Assembly: GCA_002402275.1 (NCBI GenBank)
Contig: DHFN01000066.1
Span: forward strand, 1-31,319
DNA from: Anaerolineales bacterium UBA4823
GTDB lineage: Bacteria; Chloroflexota; Anaerolineae; Anaerolineales; UBA4823
Length of the DNA: 31,319 nucleotides
Reading direction: 5' to 3'
A program made the translations under genes and the position numbers. Under the pieces are notes generated by a model that was not told where the DNA came from, did no database searches, and saw nothing but the letters and a program-made list of their open reading frames with translations. Shown here piece by piece: positions 23,895 through 30,681 of the stretch; within the stretch, counting starts at the first letter, position 1; each line of letters starts with the position of its first letter.

Positions 23895-24971
23895 TTATTC
23901 AAGCCGGATTCGTGGGTCAAGGTAAGCATAAGAAATATCTACAAGCAAGTTAATCAAGACAAAAAAGACCGCGATAACAACTGTAAAAGCTTGGACGATG
24001 CCATAATCACGAGCGGTGATCGCATCATATAAAGTCCTGCCAACTCCAGAGAGTCCAAAGATCGTTTCGGTTAACACTGCACCAGACAAGAGGCTTCCCA
24101 AGGACAATCCGATCACTGTGACCAATGGTAGCAAGGAATTTCGGAAAGTATGCTTAAAAATGACCAGTCGGCGAGGGAGCCCTTTTGACCGCGCCGTTCG
24201 GATAAAATCTTGCCCCAGGACTTCGAGCATACTTGAGCGGGTCATGCGGGCGATCAGAGCCAAGGGGATGGTGCCTAATGCTAAAGCTGGCAGAATTAAA
24301 TGCCTGATTGCATCACCAAGCAACGCCCAATTGGCAGATAAAATGGCATTCAGGATATGTAAGTTACTGAGAAAGTATAAGAAAGTTTTCCAGCCGCCGT
24401 CAGTTAATTGCAACCCCCAGATGTCATAAAAAGGGGTTGCATCGATCCCGGCGGTCAACCGTCCGGAAGGGGGCAGCCAAATGGGTGTCCCTTTCAAAAG
24501 AATTGCAAAAACATAAGCTAACATCAATCCCAGCCAAAAGACTGGCATTGAAACTCCGATATTCGCCCAGAGCATGGTCAGGACATCAATCCATGAATTG
24601 TGTTTTACAGAAGCAAGAATGCCCAGAGGAATACCGACGAGAATGCTTACAAAGAGGGCTGCGAGGCTTAATTCTATTGTCGCAGGCAATCGCTCGATTA
24701 ACAAGCGGGTAATTGGAATTCCATACCGGAACGAATCGCCAAAATTTCCACGAATAACATCATTGATGTAGATGCCAAATTGGACGAGCAAAGGTTTATC
24801 TAAACCATGGGCGCGGATAAAACGATCACAGACTTCCTGGGTGGCTTTTTCTCCCAACATCGCATGACATGGATCGCCTGGTATCAATCGAATCAGAATA
24901 AAAACCACAAATAATATACCAAATAAGACGGGTATGGTGGCAATAATACGGCGAATGATATATTGAACCAC
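23895..24971 (-). CDS. dppB: Peptide ABC transporter permease (DppB/OppB-type)
   Basis: A 358-residue permease with about six helices. It begins VQYIIRRIIATIPVLFGILF, standard for DppB, and carries the EAA loop ARSKGLPRRLVIFKHTFRN. The long loop after helix one includes GDPCHAMLGEKATQEVCDRF with two cysteines. The start is GTG at 24969-24971, seven bases after GGAGGT, an excellent site. A hairpin terminator lies between this gene and the binding-protein gene upstream. Confidence 0.95.
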   Translation of the reverse strand: MVQYIIRRIIATIPVLFGILFVVFILIRLIPGDPCHAMLGEKATQEVCDRFIRAHGLDKPLLVQFGIYINDVIRGNFGDSFRYGIPITRLLIERLPATIELSLAALFVSILVGIPLGILASVKHNSWIDVLTMLWANIGVSMPVFWLGLMLAYVFAILLKGTPIWLPPSGRLTAGIDATPFYDIWGLQLTDGGWKTFLYFLSNLHILNAILSANWALLGDAIRHLILPALALGTIPLALIARMTRSSMLEVLGQDFIRTARSKGLPRRLVIFKHTFRNSLLPLVTVIGLSLGSLLSGAVLTETIFGLSGVGRTLYDAITARDYGIVQAFTVVIAVFFVLINLLVDISYAYLDPRIRLE

Positions 24972-24994
24972 GCAGCTACCTCCTTTGAGCAGGG

Positions 24995-25030
24995 AAAAAT
25001 ACGGGATGGCGGGGAGCCGTCATCCCGTAT
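24995..25030 (-). terminator. Attenuating terminator between the binding-protein gene and the permease genes
   Basis: On the minus strand ATACGGGATG pairs with CATCCCGTAT for 10 bp, then an A-C mismatch and three further pairs close a CTCC tetraloop. A short U-run follows. It sits 20 bases past the binding-protein stop and just before the dppB ribosome-binding site, so it should let the binding protein be made in excess. The CUCC loop is also complementary to the GGAG of the dppB site. Confidence 0.8.
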
Positions 25031-25049
25031 AATCAATTATCTGCTGATC

Positions 25050-26837
25050 TTATTTTTCCATCAAACCCCAGAGAGGCAGATAGAAAGACCAGTTATTGGT
25101 ATTGCCAACATGGGTGGGTGATCCAGGATTAAGACCCATGTTGAAGGTAGCAATTACATCTTCAGCAGTGAAATCGGTGCCATCGGAGAATTTAACCCCC
25201 TGGCGTAATTTACAAGTCCAGACGGTTCCATCTTCATTCGGTGTGCAGGATTCTGCTAAGGAAGGAACATAATTTGTGGTGTTGACTTCATAGCCGTATA
25301 AACCTTCCACTACCTGTTCTGAAACCCGTAATGCCTCACCATCATCTTCATCAGCGCTGAATAGGTTTGCTGGTTCTGCAGACTGCATAAATATCATGGT
25401 ATCCCGGTCTCCCGGTTTTGTATAAGCAAACAATTCATTTCCTAATGGACTAGCTTGCGGATTAACCACATCCTTCTTATAGGCTGTTGCTGAGACTCCA
25501 TACGCGATGGGAACAAAAAACGCAGTTTCCTTAAGAGCATTGTTGGCCTGGATATAGAATGGTTCAGCCTTTTGCGGATCAGAAATAGTGCTCGCTTCTG
25601 CTAGAGGTTCCGTAACTTCGGGTGGCATATCCCCAAATTGAGGATTGTTCCCATTGAAGTGATAGTCCAGATAGTCTGTAATATGGGGATAATCAGCAAT
25701 CCACCCTAAGAGATAGAGACCATCCAGTTTTCCCGCAAATGCAACATCCAGGAAAGTGCCTGACTCCATGGGGGATGGTTGAGCATCAATGTTCAAATTT
25801 TCTTTTAACTGAGCCTGCAAATCTTCAGCAACCCGAGCTGGTTCTGGTAGATAGGGTCGTGGATTTTCCCGGTAGTAGATCTTGGTTTGGAATCCGTCTG
25901 GGAAACCCGCTTCAGCCAGAAGCTTTTTGGCTGCTTCGGGATCAAATTTATACCAGGGATCCCCAACACATGCATTCGGGAATGTACACGGTGTAAAGTA
26001 GTCAGCAACAACCGAACCTTCGGGATAGAAGGTTGAGACTAAACGCTGACGATCAACCCCCATGGCAATAGCCTGACGAACCTTGAGATTATCAAAAGGT
26101 GCAAACCGCTGGTTCATTCCAATGTAACCTACATTGGTGGGAGTGCGTAAAACCAATTGTAAATTGGGATCGCTTTTGACTGCCTCGTAGTCAGTTGAAC
26201 CAACATTATCAATCCCATCTACCGTACCACTTTGTAGCTCGAGCAAACGAGCAGCCGATTCTGCTTGCCAACGAAAGATCAGGGTATCGGCACCGGTTAC
26301 CTTAGCGGCATTCCAGTAATTGGGATTCTTAACCAATGTGATGGATTCACCCCGTTTCCATTCTTTTACAATATAAGGACCTGTACCAATTGGATTCTCA
26401 ATTCCTTCGGTGGTCCGCTTCTCTGGGCCAGCGGTTTTCTCTAACCATTCCTTGGGATAAATCGCAAACTCAGAGAGAGCCATCTTTGCCAGGAAAGCCG
26501 CATCTGGATGGCATAAAGTAAAAGTGACCGTGTAATCGTCGTTAGCCTCAATAGATTTGAAGGTTCCGCCATAATCGCAATCTGGCACCGAAAGGGACTT
26601 CCCATCATAGGTAGCAATGGGTACTTTTGCGGGGGGTGGAGCTTCGGTTGGTGCTTCTGTAACTGCGGGTGCTTCAGTTGCAGCAGGAGCTTCGGTTACA
26701 ACCGGTGCTTCCGTCACAACTGGCGCTTCGGTAGCTGCCGGAGGTTGAGTTGCAACGGGTTGTTGAGCGCACGCACCCAGCACAAAGCTGAGTATTAACA
26801 ATAGCGTTCCAAGTGTGAACATGTTTTTTTGTTTCAT
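25050..26837 (-). CDS. Peptide ABC transporter substrate-binding lipoprotein, apparently circularly permuted
   Basis: A 595-residue exported lipoprotein of the SBP_bac_5 family. Residues 1-22 are a signal peptide with lipobox VLGAC (Cys23); 24-72 are a Thr/Glu/Ala/Pro linker. The order of the fold is unusual. Residues 88-475 begin with GGTFKSIEANDDYTVTFTL, normally about 110-120 residues into a mature protein, and run to NPQASPLGNELFAYTK, the normal C-terminal end. Residues 476-595 then give MIFMQSAEPANLFSADEDD, VSEQVVEGLYGYE and LRQGVKFSDGTDFTAEDV, the normal N-terminus. Three cysteine pairs (87/109, 284/290, 531/542) may be disulfides. It is the first gene of the peptide transport operon. 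Confidence 0.93.
   Translation of the reverse strand: MKQKNMFTLGTLLLILSFVLGACAQQPVATQPPAATEAPVVTEAPVVTEAPAATEAPAVTEAPTEAPPPAKVPIATYDGKSLSVPDCDYGGTFKSIEANDDYTVTFTLCHPDAAFLAKMALSEFAIYPKEWLEKTAGPEKRTTEGIENPIGTGPYIVKEWKRGESITLVKNPNYWNAAKVTGADTLIFRWQAESAARLLELQSGTVDGIDNVGSTDYEAVKSDPNLQLVLRTPTNVGYIGMNQRFAPFDNLKVRQAIAMGVDRQRLVSTFYPEGSVVADYFTPCTFPNACVGDPWYKFDPEAAKKLLAEAGFPDGFQTKIYYRENPRPYLPEPARVAEDLQAQLKENLNIDAQPSPMESGTFLDVAFAGKLDGLYLLGWIADYPHITDYLDYHFNGNNPQFGDMPPEVTEPLAEASTISDPQKAEPFYIQANNALKETAFFVPIAYGVSATAYKKDVVNPQASPLGNELFAYTKPGDRDTMIFMQSAEPANLFSADEDDGEALRVSEQVVEGLYGYEVNTTNYVPSLAESCTPNEDGTVWTCKLRQGVKFSDGTDFTAEDVIATFNMGLNPGSPTHVGNTNNWSFYLPLWGLMEK
26630..26750 (-). repeat. TEAP-type repeat linker in the binding-protein gene
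   Basis: About six imperfect repeats encoding variants of (A/V)-T-E-A-P tether the lipid anchor to the folded domain. It is an in-frame low-complexity repeat, not a mobile or CRISPR repeat. Confidence 0.85.
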
Positions 26838-26955
26838 TACTTTCTCCTCCTAATAGGATTTTTCTAAACATTAATCAAAAAGGGGTTGATTGAGTTTAAA
26901 AGAATTATTGTCTTCCTAAACACCTCCTTTAGCGAATAGGCTGACGATTAAATAA

Positions 26956-26972
26956 TGGATTATTATAATCCA
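26956..26972. promoter_or_regulatory. 17-base palindrome with an embedded -10 upstream of the binding-protein gene
   Basis: TGGATTAT-T-ATAATCCA has perfect 8-base arms. On the minus strand it contains TATAAT (26962-26967), about 125 bases before the binding-protein start. No -35 is visible at the correct distance. A dimeric regulator binding here would cover the likely promoter of the peptide transport operon; a weak hairpin after kbl is the alternative. Confidence 0.45.
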
Positions 26973-27018
26973 AAAATGGTAAATATCCTAATCTTTAAAT
27001 TAATCAGATCGGGTTTCA

Positions 27019-28200
27019 TTAAATTACAGCTAGTTTTTTCCCAACTTTAACAAATGCTTCTAAGCCTCTTTCGAGATCGCTTTTTTGATGGGCAGCGGAA
27101 ATCATCACCCGAATACGTGCTTTTCTGCGGGGAACAGTTGGAAAACCGATTGCCATTGCAAACACTTGGTTCTCGAATAACTCTTTACTGAACTCTTGGG
27201 CAAGTTGTGCTTCTCCTAACATAATCGGCGTAATCGGTGTAACACTACTGCCTAAGTCAAATCCAGCTTTTTTCATTTCTTCCTTAAAAAAGCGGGTGTT
27301 TTCCCATAGCTTTTCCACCAGCTCAGTAGAGCTTTGTAATATTTCTAACCCTGCTAAACAGGCTGCCACATCTGGGATGGTCATCGCCGATGAAAATAAG
27401 AAAGGACGACCGCGCTGGCGTAACCACTCCACAATCAAAGCATTGCCGGCAACCACACCCCCAACTACACCGAAAGCCTTGGACAAAGTTCCAATCTCTA
27501 CATCCACTTTGCCATGCAGATGGTAATGGTCTACAATTCCTCTTCCTCCACGTCCTAGTACCCCTTCCCCATGCGCATCATCCACCATTAAGATGGTTTG
27601 ATATTTTCGGCTCACTTCATAAATCTTATCCAACGGGGCGATATCTCCATCCATACTAAAAACACCATCACTGATGACCATTGCCTTTGGATAACGACCT
27701 CGATGCTCGATTAATGCCTTTTCTAAATCTTGAGGGTCACAATGGGCATAACGAATAATTGTTGCTCCCGATAACCGGCAGCCATCAATAATACTGGCAT
27801 GGTTTAGCTCATCCGAAAAAATCACATCCTCTTTGCTCACCAGAGCTGGAATGGTGGCAATATTGGCATTAAAACCAGACTGAAAGGTAATTGCAGCTTC
27901 TACCCCTTTAAATTCAGCCATCTTCTTTTCTAGCTCAGTATGTAAACTCGTTGTCCCAGCAATCGTCCGTACTGCCGCGGGACCAATGCCATATTGATCA
28001 ATGGCTTCTTTAGCAGCCTGAACAAGTTTGGGATGATTGGCAAAACCCAAATAATTATTGGAACAAAAATTCAACACTCTTTTCCCATCCACTACTAACC
28101 AGGCGCCTTGGGGGGAATTAATTGTACGAATGCGATTATATAAACCAGCATCTTTAAGTGAATTTAGCTCATTTTCTATCCAATTGAGGGTTGTTGTCAT
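27019..28200 (-). CDS. kbl: Glycine C-acetyltransferase / 2-amino-3-ketobutyrate CoA ligase (KBL-type)
   Basis: A PLP-dependent alpha-oxoamine synthase of 393 residues. With CoA it interconverts 2-amino-3-oxobutyrate and glycine plus acetyl-CoA in threonine breakdown. Lys241 in IGTLSKAFGVVGG is the PLP lysine, Asp207-Asp208-Ala-His210 the cofactor-binding set, and FCSNNYLGFANHP and DELNHASIIDGCRLSGA are family hallmarks. No threonine dehydrogenase is nearby, so other family functions (8-amino-7-oxononanoate synthase-like) are possible but less likely. The start ATG overlaps GGAG from the preceding gene end, with one base between the genes. Confidence 0.92.
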   Translation of the reverse strand: MTTTLNWIENELNSLKDAGLYNRIRTINSPQGAWLVVDGKRVLNFCSNNYLGFANHPKLVQAAKEAIDQYGIGPAAVRTIAGTTSLHTELEKKMAEFKGVEAAITFQSGFNANIATIPALVSKEDVIFSDELNHASIIDGCRLSGATIIRYAHCDPQDLEKALIEHRGRYPKAMVISDGVFSMDGDIAPLDKIYEVSRKYQTILMVDDAHGEGVLGRGGRGIVDHYHLHGKVDVEIGTLSKAFGVVGGVVAGNALIVEWLRQRGRPFLFSSAMTIPDVAACLAGLEILQSSTELVEKLWENTRFFKEEMKKAGFDLGSSVTPITPIMLGEAQLAQEFSKELFENQVFAMAIGFPTVPRRKARIRVMISAAHQKSDLERGLEAFVKVGKKLAVI

Positions 28201-28201
28201 C

Positions 28202-29194
28202 TCATTTCTCCTTTTGCTTTTTATTGAACAAATTCATGCCAAATAAACCGCCAATTCTTTCGGAACTGTTGGGAATTTTATCCCATCCGCCAGGAGTTTC
28301 AAATTGATTCCAACCTGCTTTTTGTCGTTCTGCTTGCCAAAGTTGGTAATCTTTTTGAGCTTGATCGAGTTCTTGAATTAATCGTTCGGTTTCACCCGCC
28401 TGTAGATCGTCCCGCCAAATTTGCAACATCCTGATGACATCATCTAATAACCGTTCTAGATTCTGTTCGTTTGCTTGCCAGGTTTGTACGAACTCTTTTG
28501 CAGATGAAATGCGTCCAGAGGGTGCTCCTATATCCCAAAAATTTTTCCCCGCAAATTTACGAGCTTCTTGCCACCCTGGTTGTAGAATTAAAGCTCGCAC
28601 CAAAGCGCTAGAAATGAGTCTGGGGGTTATTTCTGCCGCTGACATTAATCCATCTATTTCGAATAAATCGGTAAAAAGAGGTTGTGCACCTACCAGAGTG
28701 ACAAAATCAGTGGCTAATTTATAAGCATCTGCTGAAGTATTGGGTAACCCACAAATTGCGATGAGACTGTTTTTGTATAAATCAGCATGAGCTGTGGGTT
28801 GTTCTTCCAGTAAATATTGAGGGCTGATCATGGGCGTCAATCCAATATAGTACCGCCCTTTTGGCAATAAGGTTTTCGTCCATTCAGATACTGTCACTTT
28901 AGCGTTACTTGTATCCAGAACTACCACCCCTTCTTTTAGGTCAGAGCCAATTTGTTCTAGCGTGGAGTAAATTTGGTCGAATGGAGTAGTTAATAAAACT
29001 AGATCCGCATTAATAACAGCATCGTGAAGATTATGGTTAAATTGATCAATGACATTATTTTTCTGAACATTGGCTGCGATGGTAAAATCTTTATCATGAC
29101 CCACTCGCTGGATTTGTTGTTTATGTTCTCCTAAGGCTAACCCAAACGAGCTGCCTGTCCTTCCTAATCCAATAATCGTGATTTGAACAGTCAT
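28202..29194 (-). CDS. Prephenate-dehydrogenase-like NAD(P)-binding protein, catalytic motif degenerate
   Basis: A 330-residue protein with an N-terminal Rossmann fold (IIGLGRTGSSFGLALG, with VLLTTPFDQIYSTLEQIG) and an all-helical second half like TyrA. The segment where TyrA enzymes have HPMAG reads GLTPMISP (118-125), so the catalytic His is Thr120. The tail (about 250-330) is Gln/Glu/Lys rich and ends in NKKQKEK. It is therefore probably not a working prephenate dehydrogenase. AGGAG is seven bases before its ATG, and it lies one base upstream of kbl. Its substrate is unknown. Confidence 0.75.
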   Translation of the reverse strand: MTVQITIIGLGRTGSSFGLALGEHKQQIQRVGHDKDFTIAANVQKNNVIDQFNHNLHDAVINADLVLLTTPFDQIYSTLEQIGSDLKEGVVVLDTSNAKVTVSEWTKTLLPKGRYYIGLTPMISPQYLLEEQPTAHADLYKNSLIAICGLPNTSADAYKLATDFVTLVGAQPLFTDLFEIDGLMSAAEITPRLISSALVRALILQPGWQEARKFAGKNFWDIGAPSGRISSAKEFVQTWQANEQNLERLLDDVIRMLQIWRDDLQAGETERLIQELDQAQKDYQLWQAERQKAGWNQFETPGGWDKIPNSSERIGGLFGMNLFNKKQKEK

Positions 29195-29203
29195 CTTTCA
29201 CTC

Positions 29204-29740
29204 CTAACATCTATCGTCTGCTTGTTTTAATTTCTCTAATTGAATTCTTTTAGTATTTCCTTCACCAATTGCTATTCTTTCTTGATGGTTCTGCACCAAC
29301 CAGATTAATTGCGAATTAACTTGAAATCCCCTCAATAATTGGGCTCCCCATTCGGAATGGTTTTCCGCCACAATCCCGGCTCTTTTCCACCATGGGTATT
29401 GTTTTAGGGATGAAGCTGAGATTCCTCGGTAGGAGTTTTGGATATTCTCCCGGCCCTCCTTCGTTAAAACTATCCAAACCCGTTCCCATATTTTCAACGG
29501 ATAAATCGTCTTCCCAATATCATGTAGCAAGGCTGCTTCTAATAAATCGGGATCCCTTTCACCCTCAGCCATTAATGCTTTACAAACCCGGATGGAATGG
29601 ATTTGTTCACCTCTCGTCATTTGGAAGAAAAGAGGCTGTAAATCAAGCGGAAGAAGTTGTTTTACAATCACCAAATCGCTCTCCGTCGGCTTTGCGATGA
29701 GAGTATTCCAAAACTGCCAGATTCGATATTTCCAATCCAA
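29204..29740 (-). CDS. HD-domain hydrolase-like protein
   Basis: A 178-residue protein with an HD metal-dependent phosphohydrolase pattern: His48 in QIHSIRVCKAL, His73-Asp74 in LLHDIGKTIY, then NHSEWGAQLLRG and VQNHQER. The apparent start is TTG at 29738-29740, three bases past the M50 protease stop, with a weak GGTTGGG upstream. The next in-frame ATG (residue 41) would remove the segment just before the first His. Substrate is unknown; nucleotides or nucleotide second messengers are typical of the superfamily. Confidence 0.8.
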   Translation of the reverse strand: MDWKYRIWQFWNTLIAKPTESDLVIVKQLLPLDLQPLFFQMTRGEQIHSIRVCKALMAEGERDPDLLEAALLHDIGKTIYPLKIWERVWIVLTKEGRENIQNSYRGISASSLKQYPWWKRAGIVAENHSEWGAQLLRGFQVNSQLIWLVQNHQERIAIGEGNTKRIQLEKLKQADDRC

Positions 29741-29743
29741 ATT

Positions 29744-30388
29744 TTACCCAACCAATATTCGCATCAGTAAACTCAAGGGTGGATTAATAATATAACTTAA
29801 GACACCTAAAAATACAATTGCCATCAGAAGAATTGGTCCATAAGGTCGAATGGTTTCTAAAACCTGTAACCAGGATGGAGGGAAAAAATACTCGACAATT
29901 TTTTCTCCATCTAAAGGTGCGATGGGGATCAGATTGAATAACATCAGGAGCAAATTAATTTGAATAAAAATATAGGCGATCTGAGGAATAGTTGGCAAGA
30001 TATGTACAGAGCGGGTTTGGATAGCAATAAAAGCATCGGTTAGTGACAGAATCCCAAAACGGAATGGCAGAGCTGCCACAATAGCCATCAGCAAATTTGA
30101 AGCTGGTCCAGCTAAGGACACCCACATCACTGCCGAGGAAGATCTTTTTTGTAAAGCATAGGGGTTGATGGGAACCGGCTTTGCCCAACCAAACCCAGCC
30201 ACTAACAAGAGCAACGCCCCAATGGGATCCAGGTGAGCCAATGGATTCAATGTCAAACGTCCATTCATTTTTGGAGTAGGATCGCCAAAATAGTTTGCAG
30301 TCCAAGCATGGGCAAATTCATGAAACGAAAATGCAATCACTAATACAATCAGATGAGAGATTAAAGTGGAAGGATCAAGATCTAGCAT
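29744..30388 (-). CDS. Site-2 protease family (M50) membrane metalloprotease
   Basis: A 214-residue protein with about five to six membrane helices. The zinc site is HEFAH (His23, Glu24, His27) in the first helix, and PLDGEKI in FNLIPIAPLDGEKIVEYF is the third-ligand LDG motif. WVSLAGPASNLLMA is also typical of the M50B group with no PDZ domain. Such proteases cut within the membrane, often releasing regulators. The ATG is preceded by a weak GATGGA site. It is divergent from the DUF951 gene. Confidence 0.93.
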   Translation of the reverse strand: MLDLDPSTLISHLIVLVIAFSFHEFAHAWTANYFGDPTPKMNGRLTLNPLAHLDPIGALLLLVAGFGWAKPVPINPYALQKRSSSAVMWVSLAGPASNLLMAIVAALPFRFGILSLTDAFIAIQTRSVHILPTIPQIAYIFIQINLLLMLFNLIPIAPLDGEKIVEYFFPPSWLQVLETIRPYGPILLMAIVFLGVLSYIINPPLSLLMRILVG

Positions 30389-30410
30389 ATTTTATTATTT
30401 CCATCTTGAA

Positions 30411-30419
30411 ATTATACCA
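30411..30419 (-). promoter_or_regulatory. Extended -10 for the M50 protease operon
   Basis: On the minus strand TGgTATAAT lies 22 bases before the ATG. There is no good -35. Confidence 0.6.
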
Positions 30420-30455
30420 TCCAAGGGGAACTCAAAATTTTTTCCCACTGAATTT

Positions 30456-30464
30456 TGTTATAAT
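30456..30464 (+). promoter_or_regulatory. Extended -10 for the DUF951 gene
   Basis: TGtTATAAT ends seven bases before the ATG at 30472, which puts the start of transcription at or next to the A of the start codon. Confidence 0.65.
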
Positions 30465-30471
30465 CCAAAAT

Positions 30472-30681
30472 ATGTTGCCAGATCTACAGCTTAATGATGT
30501 CGTCCGTTTACGCAAACCTCACCCGTGTGGGGGTTACGAATGGAAGGTTGTTCGTCTAGGAGCTGATATTGGTTTAGAATGTCTTATTTGTGGACGAAGG
30601 GTTTTATTATCCCGTAGAGAACTTGCCCATCGTCTTAAAAAAGTGATCACTAGTCATGACAATTCAACCCTTTCTTCCTGA
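30472..30681 (+). CDS. DUF951 family protein, probably leaderless
   Basis: A 69-residue protein with the DUF951 pattern: LNDVVRLRKPHPCGGYEWKV, GADIGLECLICGRRVLLSR. It has HPCGG and CxxC, suggesting a small metal-binding or nucleic-acid-binding domain of unknown role. I use the ATG at 30472-30474 because longer frames (back to 30295) run into the divergent protease gene and the -10 sits directly upstream. There is no ribosome-binding site, consistent with a leaderless message. It overlaps the glycosyltransferase gene by 26 bases. Confidence 0.85.
   Translation: MLPDLQLNDVVRLRKPHPCGGYEWKVVRLGADIGLECLICGRRVLLSRRELAHRLKKVITSHDNSTLSS

Noticed and set aside
26630..26750. Short tandem repeats that could suggest a CRISPR or minisatellite
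   Set aside because: They are in-frame TEAP-type codons in a lipoprotein linker, with no spacers between repeats.
25050..26837. The possibility that the binding-protein gene is two fused or frameshifted fragments
   Set aside because: The frame is uninterrupted, each fold segment occurs once, and together they make one complete fold in changed order, which fits permutation better than a fusion of two copies.
26864..26923. 19-codon GTG frame upstream of the binding-protein gene on the minus strand
   Set aside because: AAAGGAG directly abuts the GTG with no spacing, and the peptide is unremarkable. I note the strong unused ribosome-binding-site-like motif but do not call a gene.
29392..29795. 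Two plus-strand frames over the HD-domain gene
   Set aside because: They are antisense to a recognised HD-domain protein and lack start signals.
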